Shown here: piece by piece, positions 14,936 to 23,587 of the stretch
Layout of the letters: each line of letters begins with the position of its first letter
Numbering within the stretch: the stretch's first letter is position 1
IMG/VR virus record: IMGVR_UViG_3300036772_000079
Coordinates: 1 to 29,722 of that record
DNA: 29,722 nt
Direction: 5' to 3' (one strand)
DNA from: a virus
Made by a program: the position numbers and the translations under genes
The notes under the pieces: model-generated
The model's database searches: none
Told to the model about the DNA's origin: nothing
Seen by the model: the letters and a program-made list of their open reading frames with translations, nothing else

Positions 14936-15394
14936 TTATTTATTATTTTTTCTAAAAGCCACCAGAAACATCTCCTCAACTAACGTTTTATTACTCTTAT
15001 TCATACCAAGCAGTATACGCGCCTCATACTGCACACCCTCACAGTAACGGTTTGGCTTATCTTTAAGCCCCTCCTGATGCACCCGCGCTACGCGCTGCAC
15101 CTTGCCGGCAAACTCCACGACCGCAGCGTCGTTTGTGCCTTTCGCTTTCATATACCGGTTGGTGCGTAACTTCGTGAACATCTCTCGCTTAACCCGACCT
15201 TTTTTGCCTTTTACCGGCTGTCGTTTGCGGGCGGCATACGGGGTGCCGTCCGGTGCCTGCTGGCGCTTGATTCGTTGTTGTTGTGAAGCTCGGAGCTGCT
15301 TCGCAATCTCAGCCGTCATTCTGCGCCGCGCAGCCGGTGACAGGCTGGCAATCAGCCCGGCAAGTTTGTCCTCAAAGGCTCTGAACTCATTCAT
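14936..15394 (-). CDS. S: Tail completion protein gpS
   Basis: 152 aa. P2 gpS is needed for tail completion and head joining. FEDKLAGLIASLSPAARRRMTAEIAKQLRASQQQRI and the basic RKRQPVKGKKGRVKREMF stretch are typical, as are the VEFAGKVQRVARVHQEGL residues. It overlaps R by 8 bp. It is the last virion gene of the O-to-S operon before the cargo gene. Confidence 0.94.
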   Translation of the reverse strand: MNEFRAFEDKLAGLIASLSPAARRRMTAEIAKQLRASQQQRIKRQQAPDGTPYAARKRQPVKGKKGRVKREMFTKLRTNRYMKAKGTNDAAVVEFAGKVQRVARVHQEGLKDKPNRYCEGVQYEARILLGMNKSNKTLVEEMFLVAFRKNNK

Positions 15395-15854
15395 ACCACT
15401 GACTCACCAGCTCGCCATGCACATAAAGCGCCACCGGGCGCGTGACATTCTCCGGCAGCGGTGGCTCGGCGGCGTGTTTCACATGCAGGGCTTCACCTTC
15501 CTGCCTGACCAGCGTGCGCTCGGTAAGTAACAGACTGATACTCACATCGACGCTTTCGTCGTCGTTAATATCGGCGATATAGGTGAAGCCCTTTTTACGC
15601 CCCTCATCGGTCGTCATGATGTCGGGCTGGTTTTCCCGCAGCCAGGCGTTGACCGGCACGATGAGATAATCGAGGTCGCCGTGATAATCGGTGACCACGA
15701 TGTTGAGCGTGTACTGATTTTCAAACGACAGTGAGCTCGCAAGTGTTGCTGCAATTTTCCCGCTGTCGATAAAAATGCGCAGCATATCCGGGTTATTACG
15801 CAGTACCGGTGCCGCGTCACAAAGGGCTTTGCGTAAACTGGCTGGCTTGAGCAT
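15387..15854 (-). CDS. R: Tail completion protein gpR
   Basis: 155 aa, the P2 length. Needed for tail completion with gpS. LKPASLRKAL, FIDSGKIAATLASSLSFENQYTL-type residues, VPVNAWLRENQPD and KGFTYIADIN match the family. Start 15854 is preferred over the longer frame (to 15938) because AGGA lies eight bases upstream and the P2 protein begins here. Another ATG at 15863 is possible. Overlaps lysC by 38 bp. Confidence 0.93.
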   Translation of the reverse strand: MLKPASLRKALCDAAPVLRNNPDMLRIFIDSGKIAATLASSLSFENQYTLNIVVTDYHGDLDYLIVPVNAWLRENQPDIMTTDEGRKKGFTYIADINDDESVDVSISLLLTERTLVRQEGEALHVKHAAEPPLPENVTRPVALYVHGELVSQWYE

Positions 15855-16107
15855 CGAGTTCATCCTGACAGTGTCTGATGGTTTCAACCTGGAGCGCGCA
15901 GCTTGCGAGCGCGCCCTCAAGCTGACGAATATCGGCACTTAAATCGCCGTTAGTGCGCGGGCGGCTTGCCGGTATTGGGCACCGTGCTACTTTCGGACAA
16001 CCACTGTAAATAACCGGCGGTGGTGGCAAAGGCGGGGCGGGTGTGCAGCCGGATAATGTCATCAGGCAGCTCAGACTCATACCAGTCACGCAGTGCTTTA
16101 TTTTCAT
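15817..16107 (-). CDS. lysC: Outer-membrane spanin subunit LysC (Rz1-like)
   Basis: 96 aa lipoprotein. The positively charged start, hydrophobic stretch and lipobox L18-S19-G20-C21 indicate lipidation at C21, leaving a proline-rich mature part (TPAPPLPPPP). It is coded largely inside lysB in another frame and runs past it into R, the nested Rz/Rz1 arrangement. With LysB it bridges both membranes and fuses them in the last step of lysis. Confidence 0.92.
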   Translation of the reverse strand: MKIKHCVTGMSLSCLMTLSGCTPAPPLPPPPVIYSGCPKVARCPIPASRPRTNGDLSADIRQLEGALASCALQVETIRHCQDELDAQASQFTQSPL

Positions 16108-16375
16108 TGAGTAGTCTCGTCACGGTTTCGCCACGCTTTGCCGCGAGGGTATTCGCGGTGGTGAGTTTATTGCGTAAATCGACCTGCGCCTGCTCGTTGC
16201 GCTGCCGGAGAGTTTCGGCAACATTAAGCTGGTTGCGCAGCATGGTTATCTGGGTTTTCTGCTCTCCGGCAACACGGTTGGCCTTTTCAAATGAGCGGGT
16301 AAGCGTGCTGTTTTCGTGTTTCATCCACACCAGAACGGCGGCGGTCAGCACCAGTAAAATAATCAGCGTTTTCAT
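15950..16375 (-). CDS. lysB: Inner-membrane spanin subunit LysB (Rz-like)
   Basis: 141 aa. Residues 3-18 form an N-terminal membrane anchor (LIILLVLTAAVLVWM), followed by a periplasmic coiled coil (EKANRVAGEQKTQITMLRNQ, VDLRNKLTTANTL) and a C-terminal part with ALRDWYESELPDDI. The start overlaps the K stop by 4 bp (ATGA). It is the i-spanin partner of the nested lysC product. Confidence 0.93.
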   Translation of the reverse strand: MKTLIILLVLTAAVLVWMKHENSTLTRSFEKANRVAGEQKTQITMLRNQLNVAETLRQRNEQAQVDLRNKLTTANTLAAKRGETVTRLLNENKALRDWYESELPDDIIRLHTRPAFATTAGYLQWLSESSTVPNTGKPPAH

Positions 16376-16881
16376 TGCGCCCCCTTAAGGCAGTAGTTCA
16401 GCTCACGCGCGCGGCGATTTTCGAGACCTTTGTTTTTCTGGCCGTTGACGAACACCCAGCGCGGAAGCTGGTTACACGCCTGCACCCACTGCTGGCGCTG
16501 GATAAACGAGACCAGCGTCGATTTACAGGCCGCACCGGTGCCGACGTTAAACGCAAAACTCACCACCGCGTCATACACCGGCTGCGGCATGATAACCGGC
16601 GCGCAGACCGCAAGCCGGCGCTCGACAGCCAGCACATCGCTGACCAGGTTCTGCGCGGCCTTTTTCTCGGTGATGTCACCTTTCGGGGTGGCACCGGCGG
16701 TGTGACCGATACCCGATGTCCAGACACCGGCGCTGCACTGGTAGGGTTTCAGGCGGCATCCTTCGAGGTCGGCAATCAGTGCCAGCCCGTCGGGGGAGGT
16801 TTTCAGTAAACGGAAATCCGGCACCAGAACGGCGAGCGCCAGCACCACGGCCACGCTGCAACGTTTAACGACTGAGGCCAC
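16372..16881 (-). CDS. SAR-type endolysin (NucD/P21 R family)
   Basis: 169 aa muramidase of the T4-lysozyme-like phage family. The catalytic pattern E-x8-C/D-x5-T is present as E40, C49 and T55 (DLEGCRLKPYQ...VWTSGIGHT). The N-terminus (residues 8-21, CSVAVVLALAVLVP) looks like a signal-anchor-release segment, which tethers the enzyme inactive in the inner membrane until the potential collapses. P2 itself has an unrelated lambda-R-like gpK in this slot, so this is a swapped lysis module as in Fels-2-type phages. Confidence 0.93.
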   Translation of the reverse strand: MASVVKRCSVAVVLALAVLVPDFRLLKTSPDGLALIADLEGCRLKPYQCSAGVWTSGIGHTAGATPKGDITEKKAAQNLVSDVLAVERRLAVCAPVIMPQPVYDAVVSFAFNVGTGAACKSTLVSFIQRQQWVQACNQLPRWVFVNGQKNKGLENRRARELNYCLKGAQ

Positions 16882-17086
16882 GCGCCACCTCCTTATCCAG
16901 TCCTGCCGCTTTCAGCCACAGATACGTTTTGCGGCGATACCACCAGTTCACCAGCGCGGTAAAAATGGCAGCACCGCTGCCGATATAGAGTGCCGCCTGC
17001 TGCGGGGTCATCGCCCCGAAATAGGCCAGCCCGACCGCCAGCCAGTAGACCAGAAAGGTCAACACTTTCTCCATTGTCAGTCCCAT
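16865..17086 (-). CDS. Small holin (NucE/HP1-type), Y position
   Basis: 73 aa with two membrane helices, about 7-25 (VLTFLVYWLAVGLAYFGAM) and 30-48 (QQAALYIGSGAAIFTALV), then a basic cytoplasmic end (WWYRRKTYLWLK). It sits where P2 has gene Y, but the sequence is of the short holin type that goes with SAR endolysins, probably a pinholin that depolarises the membrane. Overlaps the endolysin start by 17 bp and X by 10 bp. Confidence 0.9.
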   Translation of the reverse strand: MGLTMEKVLTFLVYWLAVGLAYFGAMTPQQAALYIGSGAAIFTALVNWWYRRKTYLWLKAAGLDKEVARGLSR

Positions 17087-17280
17087 AAATTCAGCGTCTC
17101 CGTGACCGGTGAAGGTTCAACATCCGGCAGCTCAACGGCGGTGCCGTGAGGCACTTCTTCACCGAGGTCTGCCAGTCCGGGATTTGCCAGCAGCACCGAC
17201 TCGACCACGCCCTCCGTGCGCCCGTAATGGCGCGCACACAGTGCATCGAGCGTGTCGCCTTGTAAGGCTGTGACCCGCAT
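17077..17280 (-). CDS. X: Tail protein gpX
   Basis: 67 aa, the P2 length. ALQGDTLDALCARHYGRTEG is a LysM-like fold segment, and VLLANPGLADLG with HGTAVELPDV completes the family signature. The longer frame to 17349 is not used because start 17280 matches P2. Its ATG overlaps the L stop (TGATG). P2 gpX is essential for tails; its exact place in the particle is less clear. Confidence 0.94.
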   Translation of the reverse strand: MRVTALQGDTLDALCARHYGRTEGVVESVLLANPGLADLGEEVPHGTAVELPDVEPSPVTETLNLWD

Positions 17281-17780
17281 CAGATTTGCCCGATGATGCA
17301 ACGGGGTTTGCCCTGGAGGCGCGACACCGCCCAGCGCATATCCCGCCACAGCTCATCAATGACGCTCTCAATGTCGTCGGCCTTTTTATCCCCTTTGGCA
17401 CTCGCATCCACACCGCGATAACGCTCGTAAAGGGTCGCGGTGGTCATCGCTACTACCGCACGCAGGTAATAAAAACAGCGCACGCTCTCACCGTCGATTT
17501 TCTCGGCAGGTACATCCGTCAGGCACTCAAAACCGAGGGCAATTTGTTCACGTCGCCAGTCGTATAACTCCGCATTGGTTTCGGCGATACCGTCCTTAAT
17601 GGCCACGCGCAGCCGTTCCGGTGTGACGGTGTGCTCGAGGCGCATCAGCTCACGGATGCGCGCCGGGTCGACATCGGGGAAAAAGAAGGTGTTGCCGATA
17701 ACCGGTTCGCGCACCGGCTGCGGGGGAATAACCACACCGGCCTGCGGTGTGTCGGGCTTACTGATAATCACTGTCGTCAT
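17280..17780 (-). CDS. L: Head completion protein gpL
   Basis: 166 aa. P2 gpL is a head completion protein acting after DNA packaging at the head-tail connector. NTFFFPDVDPARIRELMRLE, ELYDWRREQIALGFECL and VRCFYYLRAVVAMTTATLYERYRG are family segments. A 91-bp gap with a large inverted repeat separates it from M. Confidence 0.95.
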   Translation of the reverse strand: MTTVIISKPDTPQAGVVIPPQPVREPVIGNTFFFPDVDPARIRELMRLEHTVTPERLRVAIKDGIAETNAELYDWRREQIALGFECLTDVPAEKIDGESVRCFYYLRAVVAMTTATLYERYRGVDASAKGDKKADDIESVIDELWRDMRWAVSRLQGKPRCIIGQI

Positions 17781-17798
17781 GACAACCTCAAAATGGGG

Positions 17799-17855
17799 GG
17801 ACGGTGGACGCCGGTATCGATGAAGGACGAAGCTGTCTCAACCGGCGTGCCGTCC
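17799..17855. repeat. Long imperfect inverted repeat between M and L
   Basis: GGACGG (17799-17804) pairs with CCGTCC (17850-17855), and ACGCCGGT (17808-17815) with ACCGGCGT (17841-17848), leaving a 25-nt loop. It lies in the only sizeable gap of the head gene run. With no T-run after it, it is not a terminator; an RNA-stability or processing hairpin is possible. Confidence 0.55.
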
Positions 17856-17871
17856 GGCGCGGGGCGCATTC

Positions 17872-18630
17872 TTAACCGGTGGTGTTAACCACTTTGCGGG
17901 GGCGACCGCGCTTGCCTGGTGTGGTCGCAGGTTTACGCGGTCGCGGTTTTGTTTTGGGTTTGGTTTTGTTAGCCGCTGCGAGTTTCGGTTTCAGCGCACT
18001 TTCCAGCCGCTCAATGTCCTTTTTCACCCCCGCCTGCGCATCGAGCTGCATCGCACGCTTAAGCTGTTCCAGTGCCTCCGCCAGCCGGCCGCTATCGCGC
18101 AGTACCAGCCCGGTGATTTTGTGCAGGCGTCCGCGCACCTTGTCGGGCATATCGGCGGTAGCCGTCAGGGTCTGGGTTGCCAGCAGCAGCGCAATATCGA
18201 CCGGCTCACCGGCGGCGTGGGCGCGCATGGCCGCCAGTGCCACATCTTCGGCGAGTACATACGGCGTGGTGCGTTTGTGCTGTGATGGCATGGTGAGACC
18301 GTACTGCATCGCATAACGCGCAATCTCCAGCGCCCCGGCAATGTCACCGGCATCGAGCTTCCACAGCATGACGGTCATCACGATGTCATCCTGCGCGCCT
18401 TTGCCCTCAGCCAGTACACCGGCCACCCACGGTGCATAGGACGGCAACAGCACACGCTTTTTGTCGGCCTTGCGCTCAATGGAATGAATGGTTTTTAACG
18501 TGCGCCGGTCGGCGGCCAGTTTGACCAGCATCTGCTCGTAAGCCGATGCATGGCGCAGCGGGTTATCGTCCCGCTGCGCGGTCACAATGGCCGAGACCCG
18601 CATCATGTGACGTGCGGCGGGACTCGTCAT
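17872..18630 (-). CDS. M: Terminase small subunit gpM
   Basis: 252 aa. The P2 small terminase subunit that recognises cos and cuts with gpP. QMLVKLAADRRTLKTIHSIE, LPSYAPWVAGVLAEGKGAQDDI and ALEIARYAMQYGLTMP are conserved. The C-terminal 40 residues are very basic and end in an AT-hook-like KRGRPRK, suited to DNA binding. It follows N with a 3-bp gap. Its target should be the cos site at 26546-26564. Confidence 0.95.
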   Translation of the reverse strand: MTSPAARHMMRVSAIVTAQRDDNPLRHASAYEQMLVKLAADRRTLKTIHSIERKADKKRVLLPSYAPWVAGVLAEGKGAQDDIVMTVMLWKLDAGDIAGALEIARYAMQYGLTMPSQHKRTTPYVLAEDVALAAMRAHAAGEPVDIALLLATQTLTATADMPDKVRGRLHKITGLVLRDSGRLAEALEQLKRAMQLDAQAGVKKDIERLESALKPKLAAANKTKPKTKPRPRKPATTPGKRGRPRKVVNTTG

Positions 18631-18633
18631 GGC

Positions 18634-19716
18634 TTACGCCTCCTGCGCCGGTGCGTCGGTCTTCACTTCTTTCTGCGGCTCCGGGAACTCACCGAGCTGG
18701 ATGTTTTCCACCAGGCAACCGGCGGCGTAGTCTTCAATCACGTAATCAATGTTCATGGATTCGTAGTTTTCGACGCGGTCGAGCTTGCCGTTCTCATCAA
18801 TGATGCGGCGGTGGGAGTCATCCATGTAGTAAATGGACAGGTTTTCCAGCGTGGTGACCATCAGGCCATTAGCCGGGAAGTACGGCACGCGCACCGCAGG
18901 CAGGTTGCCGATGCGTTTCTGGCTGACAATCACGTCGGCGGCCATCGCTTCGGTGTTCGCCTGCTCCTGGTTCACAATCGGGAAATATTTGTCGGCCAGC
19001 AGCTGACGGCCACAGATGACGACCAAATCCGGATCTTCCTGGTACCACGGTGCAATCAGATTATTGGTTGCATCCATCACCAGTGCATCAAGGTTGGCGA
19101 AATCACCGTTTTTACCCACGCGAATGACATCGGAAACAGTGCCATCTTCAGCGGTATGTTTGTTCATCACGCGCGCGGGAGCTTCGCTGCGGTACTTCTG
19201 CAACCAGCCGACTGCCACGTCCTGCAACAGTGGGTTTTTGCTGCGGTCAGAGGTCGCAGCACGCTTAATGCCGTTAAAACCGGCCATCATTAAATCGAGG
19301 GACTGACGCTTGATGATGGCGTTACGGATACGGAGCTGGAAGTCCTGGAAACGCGCCCATAAATCGAGGGTGCGAAAACGAATATGGAAATCGAAGTTAA
19401 TCTGATCGCATTCGTATTTGTTGGACTCCAGCGCGGTGAAATCTTCGGTCTGTCGCTCATCACCGCTGGCGGTATCGGCAGTGCTGGCAATCGAGCCGGA
19501 CACACCGACACCGATTTTTTCACCTTTCATTTCCGCGACCGGCACCATGTTGATGCGGGTCAGAAAGTCGGATGACTCCTGCATGGTGTTCATCAGCGTC
19601 TGGGTGACGGACGGGTCAACGCTGAATTTTTTGGTCATGTCACCGGCGTCGACATTGTTGAGTTTCGCCACCTGGGTGAGATAGGCATTAAATTTAAATC
19701 GGGTCTGTGGCTTCAT
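18634..19716 (-). CDS. N: Major capsid protein gpN
   Basis: 360 aa, close to P2. It forms the T=7 head, and P4 satellites redirect the same protein to small heads. TRFKFNAYLTQVAKLNNVD at the start, RINMVPVAEMKGEKIGVGV, DFHIRFRTLDLWARFQDFQ and NIDYVIEDYAAGCLVENI are strongly P2-like. In P2 the N-terminal ~31 residues are cut off by gpO. Start 19716 has AGGA seven bases upstream. Confidence 0.97.
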   Translation of the reverse strand: MKPQTRFKFNAYLTQVAKLNNVDAGDMTKKFSVDPSVTQTLMNTMQESSDFLTRINMVPVAEMKGEKIGVGVSGSIASTADTASGDERQTEDFTALESNKYECDQINFDFHIRFRTLDLWARFQDFQLRIRNAIIKRQSLDLMMAGFNGIKRAATSDRSKNPLLQDVAVGWLQKYRSEAPARVMNKHTAEDGTVSDVIRVGKNGDFANLDALVMDATNNLIAPWYQEDPDLVVICGRQLLADKYFPIVNQEQANTEAMAADVIVSQKRIGNLPAVRVPYFPANGLMVTTLENLSIYYMDDSHRRIIDENGKLDRVENYESMNIDYVIEDYAAGCLVENIQLGEFPEPQKEVKTDAPAQEA

Positions 19717-19764
19717 CGTTATTCCTGAATGAGTGTTGGTTTTGTTCCGGCAGTGTGTCCGGGC

Positions 19765-20619
19765 TTAGCAGTTGGTCAGCAACGAGTCGCCATTGCCGCC
19801 GCTCGACGGTTCACGGCGGCGCTGCGCAAAGCTCTCGGTGTTATCCAGCGACGTTTCCAGCGCAGACAATTTCTGCTGGCTTTCTTCAAGCTGGCCGGTG
19901 AGTTCACCTTTGAGGGTGAGGATGGATTGCTCCATCGCAGAAAGGCGTTGTTCCGCGCTTTCATGGTTGGCCTGCACCTGCTCAGTGACCACCGTCACCG
20001 CTTCATGCACATCGTTAAAACGCGCATCGTCATCCGCCTGTTTGCGGCTGAAAATGCCTTTAACGGTGTCGGTCAGTTTGTTAAACAGGGTGTCGGGCTG
20101 GTCTTCAAATTCCAGCTCGGCCAGCGTGGCGACAGAGAACACATCCTCCGGGCGTTGTTTGCGGCCAGAGAGCGGATTGGTCTTCGCGCGGGAGCAAAAT
20201 TCCAGATATTCGGTGCCGAGGCTTGCGGGGTCGTCAGTGACCGCGAGGCCAATCAGATAGCATTTGCCGGAGTTGGAGAAATTCGGGCGAATTTCCATGG
20301 AGGTGTAAACCTTCTGGCCTTTGCCAATCATTTCAACCAGATTTTCCAGCGGGGTGATGCGGGCAAACAGCGCCAGCTTGCCGTTCAGTGCCGAATCATC
20401 GTCAATGGTTTCGGCTTTCAGCTCAGTGACATCGCCATAACGGCAGAATGGGCTGTCGGGTAACACACTGGTGATGTGCTCGAGATTGATGCGTGCGCCA
20501 TAAACACGCGGGTCAAATGATTCGGCCATTTCCTGAATATCGGCACCGCTGATGACACGACCGTCGCAGGTGTCACCTTCAACGCCAATGCGAAACCATT
20601 TAGAAACTTTCTTTGCCAT
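19765..20619 (-). CDS. O: Capsid scaffold and maturation protease gpO
   Basis: 284 aa, the P2 length. The N-terminal serine protease cleaves gpN, itself and the portal. The C-terminal half is the scaffold, a Gln/Glu-rich coiled coil (residues about 200-265). The catalytic triad occurs at exactly the P2 positions: D19 (TCDGR), H48 (LEHIT) and S107 (YTSMEI). First gene of the O-to-S late operon, divergent from P. Confidence 0.97.
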   Translation of the reverse strand: MAKKVSKWFRIGVEGDTCDGRVISGADIQEMAESFDPRVYGARINLEHITSVLPDSPFCRYGDVTELKAETIDDDSALNGKLALFARITPLENLVEMIGKGQKVYTSMEIRPNFSNSGKCYLIGLAVTDDPASLGTEYLEFCSRAKTNPLSGRKQRPEDVFSVATLAELEFEDQPDTLFNKLTDTVKGIFSRKQADDDARFNDVHEAVTVVTEQVQANHESAEQRLSAMEQSILTLKGELTGQLEESQQKLSALETSLDNTESFAQRRREPSSGGNGDSLLTNC

Positions 20620-20632
20620 GTTCAGGCATCCT

Positions 20633-20652
20633 GATGTGGGGTGAATGGGTCA
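20633..20652 (+). promoter_or_regulatory. Possible Ogr site of promoter PP (for P and Q)
   Basis: GATGT-N8-TGGGTCA fits GTTGT-N8-TNANNCA with two mismatches and lies at a suitable distance upstream of P for a start near 20698. In P2 the promoters for O and P overlap face to face in this gap, as proposed here. Tentative. Confidence 0.4.
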
Positions 20653-20697
20653 GGCTTAGTTTCCAGACTCCGCACCCGGCCTGCCATTCATCCCGGA

Positions 20698-20717
20698 TGG
20701 CTTACCCCTGACACAAC
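20698..20717 (-). promoter_or_regulatory. Ogr-binding site of late promoter PO
   Basis: The minus strand reads GTTGTGTCAGGGGTAAGCCA, an exact fit to GTTGT-N8-TNANNCA. With the usual -55 offset, transcription would begin near 20653, about 34 bp before the O start at 20619. Confidence 0.8.
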
Positions 20718-20782
20718 AGCACCTTAGCGCGCATCCCTCAACGCTTCAGTAGCCTTGCATCATCGAATAACGCGAGGCCATC

Positions 20783-22555
20783 ATGACCATCATCACAGAC
20801 ACCTCCCTGACTCTTGACCCACGTCGACAGGCGTCACTGCTTTACTGGCAGGGATTTTCCGTGCCGCAGATTGCCGAAACGCTCGGCCAGAAACGCCCGA
20901 CGGTGCAGAGCTGGAAGCAGCGCGACGGTTGGGACAATATCGCCCCGATTACGCGCGTCGAAAACAGCCTCGAAGCGCGATTAATTCAGCTCATTACCAA
21001 GACAAAAAAAGACGGTGGCGATTTCAAAGAGATTGACCTGTTAGGCCGACAGATTGAGCGACTGGCGCGGGTGAACCGCTATAACCAGACCGGCAGCGAG
21101 GCCGATTTAAATCCTAACGTGGCGAACCGCAATAAGGGCGAGCGTAAGAAGCCGAAAAAGAACTTTTTCAGCGATGAAGCTATCGAAAAACTGGAGGAGA
21201 TTTTTTTCGCGGAATCCTTCGAATATCAACTCGGCTGGCATCAGGCTGGCCTGCAACACCGTATCCGCAATATCCTCAAATCCCGCCAGATTGGCGCAAC
21301 GTTTTATTTCTCACGCGAGTCGCTCTTACGCGCCCTGAAAACCGGCCATAACCAGATTTTCCTCTCGGCCAGTAAAACGCAGGCGTATGTGTTCCGCGAG
21401 TACATCATCCAGTTTGCACGCCTGGTCGATGTCGACCTGACCGGCGACCCGATTGTCATCGGCAACAACGGGGCAAAACTGATTTTTCTCGGCACCAATT
21501 CCAACACCGCGCAGAGCCATAACGGTGACCTGCTGGTCGATGAGATATTCTGGATCCCCAACTTTCAGAAACTGCGCAAGGTGGCATCGGGCATGGCCTC
21601 ACAACAGCACCTGCGCTCGACGTACTTCTCGACGCCGTCAACGCTGGCGCATGGCGCGTATCCGTTCTGGTCAGGGGAGCTGTTTAACAAAGGGCGCGCC
21701 GATAAAAGCGAGTGTGTGGAGCTGGATATCAGCCACGCGGCGTTAAAAAACGGCGTGGCCTGCGCCGACGGTCAGTGGCGGCAGATTGTCACCATTGAGG
21801 ACGCGCTCAAAGGTGGCTGTGACCTGTTTAATCTGGACACGCTGAAGCGCGAAAACAGCGCCGATGATTTCCGCAATTTATTCATGTGCGAATTTGTCGA
21901 CGATAAAGCCTCTGTGTTTCCGTTCGAGGAGCTGCAACGCTGCATGGTCGACAGTATGGAAGCCTGGGCGGATGACTGGCAGCCGTTCGCCACACGCCCG
22001 TTTGGTTATCATCCGGTATGGATTGGTTACGACCCGTCACACACCGGCGACAGCGCCGGGTGTGTGGTGCTGGCACCACCCGTGGTTGCCGGGGGTAAAT
22101 TCCGCATTCTGGAGCGTCATCAGTGGAAAGGGATGGACTTTGCGACGCAGGCTGAATCCATCAAAAAGCTCACCGAAAAATACCACGTCGAGTACATCGG
22201 TATCGATGCGACCGGCATCGGCCAGGGTGTGTATCAGCTCGTGCGCGCGTTCTATCCGGCAGCGCGGGAAATCCGCTACAGCCCGGAAGTAAAAACCGCG
22301 ATGGTGCTCAAAGCCAAGGACACCATCGGGCGCGGTTGCCTGGAATATGACGTGAGTTATACCGATATCACCGCCTCGTTTATGGCGATACGCAAAACCA
22401 TGACCAGCAGTGGCCGCAGCGCCACCTATGACGCCAGCCGCAGTGAGGAAGCCAGCCACGCCGATGTCGCGTGGGCGACCATGCACGCGCTGCTCAATGA
22501 GCCATTAACCGCCGGTAGCGGTCAGGCATCCACCTCAATTCTGGAGTTCAACTAA
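20783..22555 (+). CDS. P: Terminase large subunit gpP (ATPase/nuclease)
   Basis: 590 aa, the P2 length. The motor that pumps DNA into the head and cuts cos. Residues 15-55 form a helix-turn-helix (YWQGFSVPQIAETLGQKRPT). The ATPase domain has a deviant Walker A (SRQIGATFYFSRES, about residues 167-180) and Walker B in LLVDEIFWI. The RNase H-like nuclease domain shows acidic residues in GYDPSHTGD, GIDATGIGQGVY and HADVAWATM. It diverges from O and overlaps the Q start by one base (TAATG). Confidence 0.96.
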   Translation: MTIITDTSLTLDPRRQASLLYWQGFSVPQIAETLGQKRPTVQSWKQRDGWDNIAPITRVENSLEARLIQLITKTKKDGGDFKEIDLLGRQIERLARVNRYNQTGSEADLNPNVANRNKGERKKPKKNFFSDEAIEKLEEIFFAESFEYQLGWHQAGLQHRIRNILKSRQIGATFYFSRESLLRALKTGHNQIFLSASKTQAYVFREYIIQFARLVDVDLTGDPIVIGNNGAKLIFLGTNSNTAQSHNGDLLVDEIFWIPNFQKLRKVASGMASQQHLRSTYFSTPSTLAHGAYPFWSGELFNKGRADKSECVELDISHAALKNGVACADGQWRQIVTIEDALKGGCDLFNLDTLKRENSADDFRNLFMCEFVDDKASVFPFEELQRCMVDSMEAWADDWQPFATRPFGYHPVWIGYDPSHTGDSAGCVVLAPPVVAGGKFRILERHQWKGMDFATQAESIKKLTEKYHVEYIGIDATGIGQGVYQLVRAFYPAAREIRYSPEVKTAMVLKAKDTIGRGCLEYDVSYTDITASFMAIRKTMTSSGRSATYDASRSEEASHADVAWATMHALLNEPLTAGSGQASTSILEFN

Positions 22556-23580
22556 TGGCGAAGAAACGCAAACAACACGCGGCTAAAAACACCCTCACAG
22601 CACCGGCTGCGGCACCGCAAAAAATGGAAGCTTTCACTTTTGGTGAGCCGTCGCCAGTGCTTGACCGTCGTGACATTCTGGATTACACCGAGTGCGTCGG
22701 TAACGGCAGATGGTTTGAGCCGCCGGTGAGTTTTACCGGGCTGGCGAAAACACTACGCGCCGCCGTGCACCACAGCTCACCGATTTATGTGAAGCGCAAT
22801 ATTCTCGCTTCAACCTTTATCCCGCATCCGCTGCTTTCACAGCAGGATTTCAGCCGCTTTGCGCTGGATTTTCTGGTGTTCGGCAATGCGTTTCTGGAAA
22901 AGCGCATGAGCGTCACCGGCAAGCTGTTACGGCTGGAAACCTCACCGGCCAAATACACCCGCAAAGGCACCGAGGAGGACGCGTACTGGTTTGTACAGTC
23001 GTTTGTCACCCCGCATGAGTTTGCGCCCGGCTCGGTGTTCCACCTACTGGAGCCGGATATCAACCAGGAGTTGTACGGCCTGCCGGAATACCTCAGCGCA
23101 CTCAACTCCGCCTGGCTGAATGAATCGGCAACACTTTTCCGCCGCAAGTATTACCAGAACGGCGCGCACGCGGGTTATATCATGTACGTAACGGATGCCG
23201 CGCAAAGCAGCACCGACGTGGAAGCCTTGCGCGAAGCGATGCGCAGCTCAAAAGGATTAGGGAATTTTAAGAACCTGTTTTTCTACGCGCCGAACGGAAA
23301 ACCTGACGGGATTAAAATTGTGCCGCTCAGTGAAGTGGCGACAAAAGATGATTTCTTTAACATCAAGAAAGCCAGTGCTGAGGACTTAATGAGCGCACAC
23401 CGCGTGCCACCACAAATGATGGGTGTTATTCCTAACAATACCGGCGGGTTCGGTGACGTGGTGAAGGCAGCGCAGGTATTTGTGCGTAACGAGTTGACGC
23501 CGCTGCAGGAGCGAATTAAAGAGGTGAACGAGTGGGTAGGGGAGGAGGTAATAAAGTTTGTAGGCTATAATATGAATTGA
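22555..23580 (+). CDS. Q: Portal protein gpQ
   Basis: 341 aa. Forms the dodecameric DNA entry and exit ring of the head. FTFGEPSPVLDRRDILDYTEC, YVKRNILASTFIPHPLLS, FLVFGNAFLEKR and the C-terminal SAHRVPPQMMGVIPNNTGGFGD are typical of P2 gpQ and the PBSX portal family. It is the last gene before the accessory cassette and cos. Confidence 0.96.
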   Translation: MAKKRKQHAAKNTLTAPAAAPQKMEAFTFGEPSPVLDRRDILDYTECVGNGRWFEPPVSFTGLAKTLRAAVHHSSPIYVKRNILASTFIPHPLLSQQDFSRFALDFLVFGNAFLEKRMSVTGKLLRLETSPAKYTRKGTEEDAYWFVQSFVTPHEFAPGSVFHLLEPDINQELYGLPEYLSALNSAWLNESATLFRRKYYQNGAHAGYIMYVTDAAQSSTDVEALREAMRSSKGLGNFKNLFFYAPNGKPDGIKIVPLSEVATKDDFFNIKKASAEDLMSAHRVPPQMMGVIPNNTGGFGDVVKAAQVFVRNELTPLQERIKEVNEWVGEEVIKFVGYNMN

Positions 23581-23587
23581 TTTTGTG

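Noticed and set aside
21304-22486. Minus-strand open frames inside P
   Set aside because: Antisense shadows of the terminase gene, whose full-length product matches P2 gpP.
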